NCBI GenBank assembly: GCA_958450325.1
Contig: OY288259.1
Coordinates: forward strand, 58,678,987 to 58,742,986
Source of the DNA: Agrostemma githago
Taxonomy: Eukaryota > Streptophyta > Magnoliopsida > Caryophyllales > Caryophyllaceae
DNA: 64,000 nucleotides
Reading direction: 5' to 3'
In this document: positions 34,863 to 46,619 of the stretch, in pieces
Position numbering within the stretch: the stretch's first letter is position 1
Layout: every line of letters starts with the position of its first letter
Translations under genes and position numbers: made by a program
The notes under the pieces: model-generated
Seen by the model: only the letters and a program-made list of their open reading frames with translations
Told to the model about the DNA's origin: nothing
Databases searched by the model: none

Positions 34863-36704
34863 TCAGTGTCGACTTCTGTAGCATTTGTACCATAGAATGA
34901 GAAAAGAAAGGATTCTGTAGCCTATGATGTATCCCAACATCACAGCCAAATAGCTCCACTTATGTGATTCCTGCATCCCTTGTTGTGTTAACAACTCTTC
35001 ACCAAACAATGCACACCCTCCTCCTAAATCCTTTGTTACACATCTTGCTTTCCCTTTATGCCCTCCGTATTCGTTTATCATGAAACACTCGAATGGGTAC
35101 TTGAATAAGCTCAAGTAGTGCATAAATATCCAATACTTGGGTATGTTCTCTCGGGCTATGAAGTACCCCGAGAAGAGAAAAAACGATCCCATTAGCCCCG
35201 ATATAACTGATGCCCCCATGATGAAATTTGGGACTAGAGCGCTGAAGCAGGCGACAAATGAGTTTGACATTAGGATGACCATCCACACCACGAGCGAGAA
35301 GTATAGGAACGCCCCTACGTCTGGTCTTAGGCCGACTAGCCAATAGACTGGGGTTGCGTACAGTAGGCTAACTACGAGGAGAAACGGTAGGAATACTAGC
35401 GTGTTGGCTAAGACGTAAGAGAAGACTCTGTAGGCTCCCCGAGATGTTTCTCTCATTAGAATTCTTCTCTCTTGCAGGAAAATCGGTAAGCCTTCGGTTG
35501 TACCTGAGAGAAAGAAAGTGAGGGTAAACGCGAAAAACCCTAATCGGGTTTGTATGCTTAGTTTCCCTTGATCTGTTTCTTTGTTTATGTAAATTGATCC
35601 TAGAACAAAACCAGCTGCAATGGCCTGCACTATTCTTCCAGCAAAAAGCTGTTTTGTTCTGAATATGTTTTTGCAGAATCTTTCGCCTAAGACTCGAACT
35701 TCATTGTAAATGGAATTAGGGTAAGCCATGTTCTTCCATGGGACGAGTTTTAGGCTCGAGTTAATTTCATCACAAACTTTTGTGGATCCCCTTGTGTCGA
35801 TGGATGATTGTATTCCTATTGCGATGGTGCTCGCAACATCTATAGAAAACTCGAGCACGTTAACTCTAGGTGGGATGACGTGGCCCACAACCCTTAGCTT
35901 CCTCTCGAGAAGGCTTAGTTGCCCATTATGAAGAACAAGTCCGTCAAATAGGAGAACCACTCGGTTTAGCAACTCGAGAATTCTGAACCCGGGTTGGTGA
36001 ATAGTTATGACTATCGTCTTACCTTGCCTCATTACCATAGTTTTAAGTAATGTCATGATGTGCAAAGCGGAGACAGAATCCAACCCGGATGTCGGCTCAT
36101 CTATGAGCAAAACGGGTGGGTCGTGAACCAGCTCGACCCCGATGGATACCCTCCGCTTCTCCCCGCCAGAAATCCCGTCATTGGACCCTCCCCCAACCCT
36201 GGACCCCGCCACATGATCCAACCCTAGCTCCTTCATCAGCTGCCTCGCCCGGTAAATCGCAGCTTTCTTGTCTCCCGGCGACCTCAGAAGAGCGCTATAC
36301 ATGAGTGTCTCTTCAACCGTCAACAAAGGAAACAAGGCATCCTCCTGCGTCACATACCCAGAGAGTCTTCGGAATGATCTTGGGTCCATGGGTCGGGAAT
36401 TTACCAGTACTTTCCCCGAAAGTACCTTATTTTGCGGAATCTTTGCTGCAAGAATCTCTAATAATGTTGTTTTTCCTGCACCACTAGGTCCTGCTATTGC
36501 TGTAATCTCCCCTGGCTTTGCCTCAAAGCTTACATCTTTCAAAATGAGTCTTGATTCTCGTTCTTCACTCTTTCTACACGAAACCCAATCAAAGTTACTG
36601 TAACCAGAGACTTCGAGTTTGAATGAAAGGTTTTTCGCTTCAATTTTGTATGACGAGGGCTTTCCGCCTCCGGTATCATGTCTAGTCACTGGTAAACCCT
36701 CCAT
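34863..36704 (-). CDS. ABCG10: Half-size ABC transporter, G subfamily (ABCG10-like)
   Basis: Intronless, 613 residues. The nucleotide-binding domain comes first, as in all ABCG proteins: Walker A GPSGAGKTT (72–80), Q-loop Gln120, signature ISGGEKRRVS (from 178), Walker B VLLIDEPTSG (198–207) and switch His236. About six membrane helices follow from residue 360 to the end, with conserved TEGLPIFLQERRILMRE and LFSGYFIARE segments. The start MEGLPVTRHDTGGGK, the overall order and the ILWYKCYRSRH end are very close to my recollection of Arabidopsis ABCG10. Half-size ABCGs dimerise in the plasma membrane to export lipids, hormones or specialised metabolites; ABCG10 of Medicago moves isoflavonoid precursors. 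The substrate here is unknown. Upstream it is divergent from MORF8. No defect seen. Confidence 0.93.
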   Translation of the reverse strand: MEGLPVTRHDTGGGKPSSYKIEAKNLSFKLEVSGYSNFDWVSCRKSEERESRLILKDVSFEAKPGEITAIAGPSGAGKTTLLEILAAKIPQNKVLSGKVLVNSRPMDPRSFRRLSGYVTQEDALFPLLTVEETLMYSALLRSPGDKKAAIYRARQLMKELGLDHVAGSRVGGGSNDGISGGEKRRVSIGVELVHDPPVLLIDEPTSGLDSVSALHIMTLLKTMVMRQGKTIVITIHQPGFRILELLNRVVLLFDGLVLHNGQLSLLERKLRVVGHVIPPRVNVLEFSIDVASTIAIGIQSSIDTRGSTKVCDEINSSLKLVPWKNMAYPNSIYNEVRVLGERFCKNIFRTKQLFAGRIVQAIAAGFVLGSIYINKETDQGKLSIQTRLGFFAFTLTFFLSGTTEGLPIFLQERRILMRETSRGAYRVFSYVLANTLVFLPFLLVVSLLYATPVYWLVGLRPDVGAFLYFSLVVWMVILMSNSFVACFSALVPNFIMGASVISGLMGSFFLFSGYFIARENIPKYWIFMHYLSLFKYPFECFMINEYGGHKGKARCVTKDLGGGCALFGEELLTQQGMQESHKWSYLAVMLGYIIGYRILSFLILWYKCYRSRH

Positions 36705-37889
36705 AGATACAGAAAGTTATGGAGAAAACAGTAAGAATATTATGAGGAGGAAGCTATTTTTAGTATTAGAAGAGAGGAATTGAATGAAGAAAAAGGAGAT
36801 GAACAAACTACACCAACCACGGCTGTTTTTAGTTCTGAATGCTGTTTGTTTTTTCCTGCAACTTCTAAAGACGGGAGAATTGAGTAATGAAATTAAGTGA
36901 TGTGGGATTTCTTGTAATGCTCTTAAAAAATGACTGGTGAGCTATATGTTGACCTAACAATGTTGAAGTTAGTTGTAATACTCAGGGGTTTTCAACTGTC
37001 TTTCAGCTCTATAAAAGTCTGTGTATAGATGGGAAATTATTGCCAAAGATGACTTGAACCACTTTTTGCTGACCCGATCAGAATCCACACGCCTGAAAAC
37101 CCTCCTAAACCAAAATGACTCGATCCATCCATCCATCCATCCATCCATCCATCCGAGATGCCTATTTCTATTGGAATATTGAATTATGATCCACTTTCAC
37201 TGAGAATGTGGAGTTTGGAACACAAAAGTCCCAACTCCCAACTTCTAACCAAATGTACTTAGTATCATCTAGATTAGGTATCGTATAGGTGACTGATTTT
37301 CAAGAGAACCACTCATATACCTTCATTTGATCTTGCCTCATCACAAAAGTCCTAGTAGGAGTACAAATCATACCATGTCATGACGACATAGACTCATGTG
37401 TAGGGATGACAATCGGTTTATTAGGCCTCAGATTCTTACCCATGTTTGTTGTGTCAAAAAATATGGGTCTGGATCGTATTCTGTACGGAGTACATTATAA
37501 TCTTGAGAATATATTCGGTACGCACGAGATTATTTTACATCTCGTTGATATTAAAATGAATACTGATGTATCCGAGTTGACTCATACGAAGATAATATCT
37601 ATACTTTTCTTGGATAAAAATGCCCTTGAGAGTAATCCGACACCAACCCGCTTAACCCGAATCCATACGAACCCTCGATTAGCCACTTGCGAGTTGCCAA
37701 GTGTAATTCAGAGAGGGTTTTCTAGACTTTTTCCTACAAAATAATTTGAAGCAGAAAAAATCCCTAATAAAAATCATCAACAAAACCCTTCTTAAAACCC
37801 TAATATCTCTTCTATCTCAATCTCATCCTTCATTTACCTCAAAACAATATCTTCCTCTCTTCAACCTAGGGTTTCAAGCTTCGACAACA
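36705..37889. other. Bidirectional intergenic region between ABCG10 and MORF8
   Basis: Contains the promoters of both divergent genes. An (ATCC)n run of eight units lies at 37123–37154. A GACCCG-type word cluster lies at about 37640–37690 (AACCCGCTTAACCCGA). The pyrimidine- and AACCCTA-rich segment from about 37760 to 37889 is the probable MORF8 leader. No other gene seen. Confidence 0.5.
37123..37154 (+). repeat. (ATCC)n microsatellite
   Basis: Eight perfect ATCC units in the region between two divergent genes. Confidence 0.95.
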
Positions 37890-40800
37890 ATGGCGACACC
37901 ACGCCTCCTCTCTCTCTCCCGCCTCCTCACCACTCCCATCGCCACCACCACCCTCCGCCGTCTCACCACCACCGCCACCACCACCACCACCACCACTACT
38001 CAGTTCTCCCTCCTCCGCACCATCTCCTGCGCCGCCGCGCGCAATCTCCAACTTTCGCCTAATCTCAGGCGCCGCGCTTTCTCCACTCAGCAGGCGCAGA
38101 GCTCCATGAACGACAACAACGCGAACTGGTCCAATCGCCCTCCTAAGGAAACGATTCTTCTCGACGGGTGCGATTTCGAGCATTGGCTCGTGGTTGTTGA
38201 GAAGCCTCCTCCTGAGTGGACTCGGGATCAGATCATCGATGATTATATCAAAACCCTAGCTACTATTGTTGGAAGGTATAATCGATTACTATATTTGATC
38301 TTCGTTGTTAATTTTGTTTTGTTTTGATTAAGTTTTGGTACTAATTTGATCATAATTTCGTTTCGTTGTTGATTCGCTTGGTTTTGATCGTTGGTAAAAG
38401 CTTTGTGTATGAATTGTATATTAATTCGTTCATTCGTAGTTTGGTATATCATCAAAACCCTATGTTCTGCTGTTGGAAAGGTTTTTATGTTCAAATATCA
38501 TCGTTGATTTTCGTTTGTTGGTTAATTTGGTATTGGTTGTTGGTAAAATTAAAAGGTATTTTCATGAATTGTGCGTTGATACATTCTTAATTTGGGGTTT
38601 TCTTCTTAGCGTTTTGTTTTCACTTTTCGTCTGTCGTTGGAGGGATGATTCGTAATGAAAATTACATCCGGAACGGTATATAGAGAAATCAAAGACTGCT
38701 ACTTCACTATAAGAGTGCTAGGCTTAAAAGTGAAGTGTGGTTATTAGCGAGTTCTTTTTGATTTGTTCCGTCAAAACATACAATTAATGAACTAGAATTG
38801 GAAACGGTGATTTGTTCCGTCAAAACATACGACTGATGAACTAGAATTGGAAACGGAATTTGTAGTATTTAGGTATTATGATGTGTTTTTGTACAACAAT
38901 CTGTGTGTTTCTAAAGTTAAATTTTATCTTGGAGTGAAAATGATTGTTGTTTTGTGAATTATTTTGATTGGTTGATTTATTCAATTATACTCTATAACTA
39001 ATTAAAATTGAGTTCCAGAAAATTACTTTATATAACTAAGAACAATAAACACTCTGACATTTGTTATAACGCATTCTGCAATTTCTATGGTTGCTGCAAA
39101 CCTGGTAAAAGAATGAATGGTTGTCGAGGTTGTAAAGTAATTGAAATTGGGTAGTGTGTGTGTGTGTTATGGTTACATAATAATCTTGGGTATATCATAC
39201 AACATTCTAGTACTCGTACTCCCTCCGGTTCTAAGGTTGTGAGTGTGGATGGTGAGTCTCATTAATAGAGTAAAACATACCCATTAGGCCATTATAGAAA
39301 TGTGACAATTCTAGTGAGACTATCCTAAAAGGAATATGTTGCAATTCCAAAGAACCGGAGGGAGTAGTATTTAGTCAAAATTGTTCTGACTCTAAATTTG
39401 GAAAGTTAAACTGTTTGTAATCAGTGACCAACACAATGTGTACTCTACTCTGTACAAGTATTTTGTGAGAGGAGATGAACGAGAACGTCAAAAAATCAAA
39501 ACTCTGGTTTAGGGTATAGGGACTGGCAATTCGTAAGATTCAAAGGTAGCAATATTTTCTAGTGTGCAGTTTTCCGTAGCTTGAATATAGTAAAGCAAAG
39601 ATATAGACAACTGAAATCAAACAGAATGTTTTTCAGTTTGCATGCTTATGGGTTGTTCAAACTGAATTCGTGATTTTTGTTGACAGTTAATTCTGGAGTT
39701 TTTTTGCGGGTTTGATGTTTCAGAATCTATATATTATTACAAGCAAAAACTGTTCATTTGTCTGTGTTATGGTACAAAAAATAACCAAGACTACGTTCTG
39801 TTTTCAGCGAGGATGAAGCTAGGATGAAGATATATTCGGTTTCTACTAAGCACTATTTTGCTTTTGGAGCACTTATATCTGAAGAGTTGACATACAAACT
39901 CAAAGGTTATCCATCACTCCTGTTTTACCTTTTCGCTGCTAGAGCACTTTTACAGAGCTACGGAGTAGAATATGTGTTGATGACTTCAGTGTTTCCTTAA
40001 AAATATAGGTATTAGAATTTGTGTTAATTATTTCACTGTTTTCTTAAATATTTGCAGAGATGGAGAAAGTTCGGTGGGTCCTCCCCGATTCCTATCTTGA
40101 TGTGAGGAACAAGGACTATGGTGGTAAGCTACATAAATGTTTGACATGGACTAAATAGAATAAACGTGGCCTTGCCTTATGTCTTTGGGGGTGTATGTCT
40201 TATAGTGATGGGTGTTAAAGAATGTTTTATTTATGTGTGTGTGATATCATTTCCTCGGCCTGTTATTTTATATTGACAGGGGAACCTTTTATTGACGGAC
40301 AAGCTGTCCCATATGATCCCAAGTATCACGAGGAATGGGTGAGGAACAATCAAAAAGCAATGGAGAGGAACAGCCGAAATGATAGACCACGTAGCAATGA
40401 CAGTTCCAGGAACTTTAATAGGCGACAGAGGACAAATGAAGGACCCATGGGTGGCGCCCCAAACCGACCCGGTCCACCCAATGGCCCACCTATGGGTGGC
40501 GCTCCAAACCGACCTGGTCCACCGATGAACGCCGGTTATCAGCAAAATATTCCCCCAACCAATGCCGGTTATCAGCAAAACATGCCCCCAAACGCTGGTT
40601 ATCAGCAAAACATGCCCCCGAACAACCCTCGTTTCCAGCCCAACATGCCCCAAAACAATGCCGGCTATCAACCCAACATGCCCCCAAACAACGCCGGGTT
40701 TCAGCAAAACATGCCGCCAAACAACGCTGGTTATCAGCAGAACATGCCTCCGCCGAGCAACCCTGGTTATCAGCAGAACATGCAGCCGAGCAACCCTGGT

Positions 40801-41016
40801 TATCAGCAAAACGTGCCACCGAGCAATGCTGGTTATCAGCAAAACGTGCCACATCAGCAGAACATGCCTCCACCCAATGTCGGCTATCAGTCAAACATGG
40901 CTCCTCCACCTCCTCCTCCTAGCAATGCCGGTTATCAGCCAAACAATGGTGGGGGTTATCAGCCAAGTGGGGGCTTTCAGAATCAGAACGTACCTGGAAG
41001 AGACCCACAACAGTAG
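37890..41016 (+). CDS. MORF8: Multiple organellar RNA editing factor (MORF8/RIP1-like)
   Basis: Four coding exons: 37890–38275, 39808–39905, 40058–40123 and 40280–41016, giving 428 residues. Residues 1 to about 70 are Ser/Thr/Arg-rich and fit a dual mitochondrial/plastid transit peptide, with a poly-Thr run from (ACC)n codons. The MORF domain (about 83–200) contains NWSNRPPKETILLDGCDFEH, WVLPDSYLDVRNKDYGGEPF and the PYDPKYHEEW end. MORF proteins bind PPR proteins and each other to direct C-to-U editing in organelles; MORF8 affects most mitochondrial sites. From about residue 245 the protein is an array of about twelve NAGYQQNMPPN-like units rich in Pro/Asn/Gln/Gly, as in MORF8's long glycine/proline tail, but with its own unit. 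Intron 1 is 1.5 kb and contains duplications and a MITE. Confidence 0.93.
38760..38857 (+). repeat. 49-bp tandem duplication in MORF8 intron 1
   Basis: GATTTGTTCCGTCAAAACAT and the following bases to GGAAACGG occur twice in immediate succession (38760–38808 and 38809–38857) with three or four differences. Confidence 0.85.
39219..39364. mobile_element. Stowaway-like MITE in MORF8 intron 1
   Basis: 146 bp with ends CTCCCTCCGGTTCT and AGAACCGGAGGGAG, which are exact inverses, and TA on each side (39217–39218, 39365–39366). Non-coding. The clean ends suggest a fairly recent insertion. Confidence 0.9.
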
Positions 41017-42465
41017 TGCGGTTTCAGTAGATAGTAGTAATTCCGTAGACTTGTTGAGTTCATGAATCACGAGTGCCTCCAGATTATAATGACTGAATTT
41101 CGTGTCTATGGTAAAGAAGACTAAAGAGCGATCGATCTCTGATGAAATAGAAGGTTGTGCGGCAGTTCTTTTCTGCATTCGACTGTAATGAAGACGCCTA
41201 GTTTATAAGTTCGGTTTTTTTTGCATTATCCTGAAGTTAGTTTTACTTATGGTATAGTTTGATCAACTCTTATTGTCGTCCCCAAATTAGTATGTGCCTC
41301 TTTTGTTGCTATGCCTTGTCAAAACTTTTTATCTGTCAATTTACGGAAATTGTTGGGGCATTAGGACGACAATTGGTTTTTATTTTTCTATATTTCTTTA
41401 TATCGTTTTTGTGCTTAGTTGTAAGGCTTATGTGTTTCGACTTTTGATATAAAGTTTTTGAGTTCCTTCCCATGACATTGCAATTTCAAGCACCCTTCTG
41501 GGGCGGTCGGTCTCTGTTGTATGGGAAAAGGGTGGAAACCAGAGGTTTACATGCTTTTTTGTGAGTGTAGTTAATATGGCTTTTATTTTTTATGGACAGA
41601 TTATTAGACTTGTCGACTAACATAATGGTTGGTTAATGATGATTGTTAAAACCTTTTGACATGATATTAAATGGAATATTAAACTTGTTTCAACTGATTT
41701 TAAGTTCCTACACGTATCAAAAACAATCCTATGGCTTTTAAATGTATTAGTTGAAGACCAAATGACCTTCATAATATACCGTTATATTTTTTTCGAGTGA
41801 AGTTTGTGCAATACGAATATAGAACCATTTTATTCCGTAGTCGCGTGATATAATCTTCAAAATCGATCGTTATTATTATTTTTCTCTCATATCGTCGCTC
41901 TCTCATCCGTGGACACTAGGCCACCGCCCCTCCAAATTACACTAAGTACCAACCCTATTTCCAAGATCAATTCTATTGATAAGATCGGGTCGTTCGAATC
42001 GATTATCCAATCCCGCCAAGTGTGCTGTGTGCACGACCAAAAGGGAGATTGAAGCAACGAGCTAGGAAGACAATTGGGTTAGATGATGATGATGATGATG
42101 ATGATTAGTTGATTACACTCCTACTCCGTACTCGATCGACCTACTTACATTGATTTGTATACTCCTGAAAACCAAGCAATTACGTCCGTACCGATATTTT
42201 CCCAGGTACTCTCTCTATACAATTACAATTAAAATAAAGTCTCAAATTCCGTGACATTCTATTAGTAATAAGTGCCAGATCTATTAGGTCACCCAAATCA
42301 CATGCCTCCATTTCTTCACTTTCTTACCACTTTCATTTTGGATTAATCCTTTCTTAATTATTCACAAATTAGAATTGATAAAAAAAAAGTAATAATATTT
42401 TGGGTAAATAGATAAAATATATAAGGAATACTCGTATATTATAACGTCTTTTACAATAAAGAATA
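41017..42465. other. MORF8 3' region and intergenic DNA
   Basis: The first few hundred bases are probably the MORF8 3' UTR. A (GAT)n microsatellite lies at 42082–42105. No further gene recognised. Confidence 0.45.
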
Positions 42466-42555
42466 CTCCCTCCATCCCACTACGATGTTCCCACTTATAT
42501 TCCAATGTGAGGAATATAATAATCAAATGAGAACATCTCTTTGGGATGGAGGGAG
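42466..42555. mobile_element. Very short Stowaway-like MITE
   Basis: Only 90 bp: CTCCCTCCATCCCA at the left, TGGGATGGAGGGAG at the right, TA at both flanks (42464–42465, 42556–42557). The arms make up much of the element, so the transcript or single strand would fold into a hairpin. Confidence 0.88.
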
Positions 42556-42664
42556 TATCTAAACTTTAGATTAGATGATCCGTTTCTAATAAATGTAAGC
42601 CTTAGATTTGCTTAATTATCGTGGAGCATAAAAATATTCTTCCATTACTATGCCTCATACGAAG

Positions 42665-42908
42665 CAGGGGTGGACCTACGAGGATCACGGGACCCGCCCT
42701 CCCCTCCCCCCTCCGACCAATTTCGAAACAAGTAATTCTAAACCATGTGTAACGTCAGGTTGTTCGAAACAAGTAGTAAGTAGTTTTGAACCATGTGTAA
42801 TATTCTGTATTAGTTTGTTGGTGTTAGTGCAGTGGTTTATAAATTTAAAAAATGTCGAAATTTTTTTTTGTGCCTCCTCATAAGTGAAAAATACTAGGTC
42901 CGTCACTG
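42665..42908. mobile_element. hAT-type MITE with 8-bp target duplication
   Basis: The left end CAGGGGTGGACCTA and right end TAGGTCCGTCACTG are imperfect inverses. The flanks ATACGAAG (42657–42664) and ATAGTAAG (42909–42916) agree at six of eight bases, as expected for an ageing hAT target duplication. An internal direct repeat (TTCGAAACAAGTA…ACCATGTGTAA) occurs twice. Non-coding. Confidence 0.7.
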
Positions 42909-42993
42909 ATAGTAAGTATGATGTTTCACCGATAAAATATACAGTATCAATTTCCACACAATTTATAACGACGCCATTTACTGTATGTTTGTG

Positions 42994-44486
42994 TTGGGTT
43001 TGTTGATGATGACTAGCCTATTTAATTTGTGTTTTCTTAGTTTAACTTTTCAGGTTATGCTTAATTGAAAATTAGTTGATGAATGTTGAGATTGATCGTT
43101 TGAAGATCAAGACGAGAAGCCCAAAGAATCAAGAACGTCATAGAGTGTCACGATGTAAAGATAAGAGTCTTTTGATATATTGTAGTTAGTTCTAGTAACT
43201 AGTCAACCCAACTGTTTACAATAGTTTGGTTGACGGTTACTTCCGTTCGGCCCTCTTCAAAAGGAAAAGTTTTCAAAACTTAAAGTTCTCATCTTTTTAA
43301 ATCTTCTCAAAACTAATTTCTAAAGTGTAGTGTTGAGCAAGCAAGTGGTTTTTGTAGTGTCAAAAACGATTTCCCAAATAAACCCCAAAAAGGGTTGTAA
43401 AGCTTTTAACCAAACACCAAAAGTAGGCATTCTCTCTCTCCTAAAGAAGGTGCCTCAAAAGTTGTGTTTGTCCTATTTTGCTTGGCTTCAACCTTGAGTC
43501 TTATCTTTCATTTTATTTGGAAAATCTTCACCTTGCTTTCCTTGTTTCACATCTTCAAGATTGCTCTTCTTGTGTCTCCTTGATTAACCAACTCTTTTGC
43601 TTCTTCCTAAAAGTGTTGACTTATTTTTGGAAGCTTCAAACTTGATTTTTGCTCCTCTATAAAAGGAGATGATCCACTACACTTATCCTCCAAGACTTTT
43701 CAGCTCAAAATCTCTCTTTGCAAATTGTCTCTTAAAATTCCAAAACCTAGAAAACTCTTTGCAAAATATTTTAAAGTCTTCAGAAATCACAGTCGAACGA
43801 ACTGCTGCATTATGTCATGAGTGCTCTTGTCTAACTTAGTTAGATTGTAATAGTGTAACTTCCTTGTAAGTTAATTAGAGTCGTGGCCGGAGTAGGTCAT
43901 TGGAGAGTTAGGAGATGGAGTAGTCTTCCTAACTCGTGAGTCGTAACCGGAGTAGGTTATTGGTTCTTATTGTAAGGGTTTAAGTTTTCGGAGTAGATTA
44001 CTTATCATTTATTAATAAGAAAAGCATTGGACGTAGGCCCTTAGAGTGTTGGCCGAACCAATTCAAAAACGGAATGTGTTCATGTTCTTCTCTTTACTTC
44101 CGCCGCATACAAAGTAGAACACATGTCGTTTAGCTTCGCTCTCATTTGTTCGTGGATTAATATTAGTTTTAGTTGTGTTTTTTAAAGTACTTGCAATAGT
44201 CGATATACTGTAATATTTCTCTGTAACATTACCTTCGGTTAAGAGAAATAGAGGCAGTCAGACAACAGTCCACCATACTGTGACATTTGCTCTGTGGCCG
44301 TATCCTTTGCCAAGGCAAATCTGTCACGGTCAGACTGTTTTGCACTTACTTATTTTTCACTTCTTTATTTTTAAATAGTCCACTTAGTTTAACTCTCTTT
44401 AATTAATAAAGTTTGAGTTAAAATTTTAAAAGGTACCTAATTCACCCCCTCCCCCTCTTAGGTACTTAGGATCCATAAACTCTTCA
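42994..44486 (+). mobile_element. Copia-type long terminal repeat (5' LTR of a truncated element)
   Basis: A 1.5-kb non-coding block has the parts of a plant Copia LTR in order: a possible TGTTGGG start, a TATAAAAG promoter box (43658–43665), an AATAAA signal (44405–44410), the characteristic ACCTAATTCACCCCCTCC near the end, and a final CA at 44486. Immediately after it, TTTGTATCATGA resembles a decayed initiator-tRNA-Met primer-binding site (TGGTATCAGAGC in known elements). No gag, integrase or reverse transcriptase follows, so the internal region and second LTR are lost. The left border is uncertain by several tens of bases. Confidence 0.65.
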
Positions 44487-45337
44487 GTTTGTATCATGAT
44501 TCATGAATCATTACATTCTTATTTCGCCTACTTAATCTTTTCACTTCATTTCAATATCTTAACATTTATAAAAAAAAAAATTAAATTACTTATTTCTGAT
44601 CTTTAATTACTCGGTATTGTTTTGTCTAATGACACCTCATCCATTTCATTTTGTCTATATTTAAGGTCGTGTTGGGCCCAGGCCAAAGCATGAGCTTGGC
44701 CTGCATCGAGCTCGAGTCGAGCCCAACCATGGGGCTTTATATTTTCTTTCAATTTCTAGTGTTGAAATTTCAATAAAAATGTCGACCAAGAATAATCTTC
44801 CTCCCTATTATGGACTTCTAAAACGTTAAAACTAAGTTCCAACAATAATCTAAGATAAGCTTTTCCAAATACTCACTCGTACCCTTTTTTCTTTGTAAGT
44901 TTGTCTAAAGAGTACAGCCAATTCCAGCTTTCTTTTTTCCAAACAAATCAAACTCATTATCTTATGTGTCTAATCATATCACCATTTATATCTCTATTAA
45001 CCTACAGCTGGTCTCTCTTAGCTTAAGACGGATCAAGTAGATACCACTTGAGGGGAAAAGGACAAAGGCCCCACCAACCTCACTTTTTTCTTATCCCACC
45101 TACTTGGTACCTATTTAATCCGTCATACGTTTGTGACTGATATCTCCGTCACAAACAAGAATTTGTGATTAACCTAAAACAACCCATTATAAATTACGGA
45201 GTAATATTCTTTTCGTCTCAGTCTTTATTTATTTGGATCGATCAAATATAATTGACCTATTTTTTTTAAATTTATTTTTTTAGACCAAATTATCCTTATT
45301 CTACTTGTCTATTTACACTATGTATCGTTATGAAATA
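44487..45337. other. Repeat-rich intergenic DNA
   Basis: Decayed sequence after the LTR. A G/C-rich patch at about 44665–44740 (GGGCCCAGGCC, GAGCTCGAGTCGAGCCC) and an inverted-repeat segment at about 45007–45178 (TAAGACGGATCAAGTAG versus TTTAATCCGTCA in inverse) look like transposon remnants; the latter is related to 58495–58650. No gene. Confidence 0.4.
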
Positions 45338-45544
45338 CTCCCTCCGAATTCCTATTATTGTCCCAAAAGCATTTGTGATGAAAAATAAGTAAGAGGAAAT
45401 GAGTGGCTCAAAAAGAAGGAGGAAGAGAGAGAAATAGGAGAGTAATTGTCAACCACACATTGATGGTCTAAAAAGGAAAGTGGGACAAAAAATCAAACTC
45501 AGCCCAAAAAGGAAAGTGGGACAATAATAGGAACTCGGAGGGAG
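45338..45544. mobile_element. Stowaway-like MITE, family A copy 2
   Basis: 207 bp, CTCCCTCCGAATTCCTATTA at the left and TAATAGGAACTCGGAGGGAG at the right, TA flanks at 45336–45337 and 45545–45546. The interior aligns with the 2619–2823 copy over its whole length. Confidence 0.88.
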
Positions 45545-46619
45545 TAACATTTTAAATAATTAAATATTAATTTATCCTTAATTATTGTACCTTTAATTTT
45601 ACTTTAATATTTTCTTAATCCTTATACAAAATAGAAATGTACAGTATTCTTTAGAGAGTAAAAGAGGAAGAGAATAATAATATTATAATAATAGGAAGAA
45701 AGCACGCAGGATGCGCCACGCACGTTTAAATGCTTAGCTGGATGCCACTGGTGCACTTAGTGTACTGTTACTGGCCCAGCTGGCACTACTCTATCTGCAC
45801 ATGGCCAGCTGCCTTTCTCCCACCCTTTTTACCCTTTTACCCTCCCCCATATCATATCCCCATCCACTTCCCATAAACCAAACCGGAAAAAAATACTCCC
45901 TCCACTTCAATGATTTTTCATGTGTGTTAACGTAAAAATAGAGTAAAACTTAATTGCGCTTTCATGTGCAAATTAAATTACCTTACTTTTCATTCACATC
46001 TCCATAATTATTGGGTCGATTTTTCATTAGGTCAATTCAATTACGAGTATCTTAAGTCATTCGAAACAACTGGACAATCAAGTTCGTGTTCTTAAGTCAT
46101 TCAGACATATATATATATACATGATCGGTTTAGCAGCTCTACATACTGGAGTACTAATCCGATCCCTAATCTTCCTACTTAGTGCCTTAATGACTAGTTG
46201 ACCAACGTGAGACAAGGTTGAAATTGAGACACTTGGGACATTAATTAATTATTGCATTTATAGCACGCCGTACGTAACAAGCATCATACATGTAAAATCG
46301 GAGGGAGTATAGGAGGATAGCATGAAAGTTCAACGTACCTTGTTGTAAGGGTATTATGGTAATTAAGGGTGTAGCAGTGGAGGGTAGTTTCGGGATATTA
46401 TTCTGGCAATTGCGTAACAAAGTCGTGAATCTGGAAAGCAACAAGAATCTGGGATTTATTATACAAACAAACTACATGTAGAAATAGAAATTCGGAGTTT
46501 GAAAGAATTTTCATTTTTATTATTTTAAGTTTTTAAGAATATTTTTCTATTTAACACAATAGAGTATACAGTATATCACTTTTTTTTTATACTGTAACAG
46601 AATATTTTTAAAAAAAATA

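Noticed and set aside
40231..40909. Long minus-strand frames over the last MORF8 exon
   Set aside because: Antisense readings of the NAGYQQNM repeat array; their repetitive His/Val or Cys/Ala text mirrors the sense repeat.
45895..46312. ACTCCCTCCACTTC at 45895 and AAAATCGGAGGGAGTAT near 46297 as the two ends of one Stowaway element
   Set aside because: The inner arm sequences do not match each other, so they are more likely ends of two different decayed elements.
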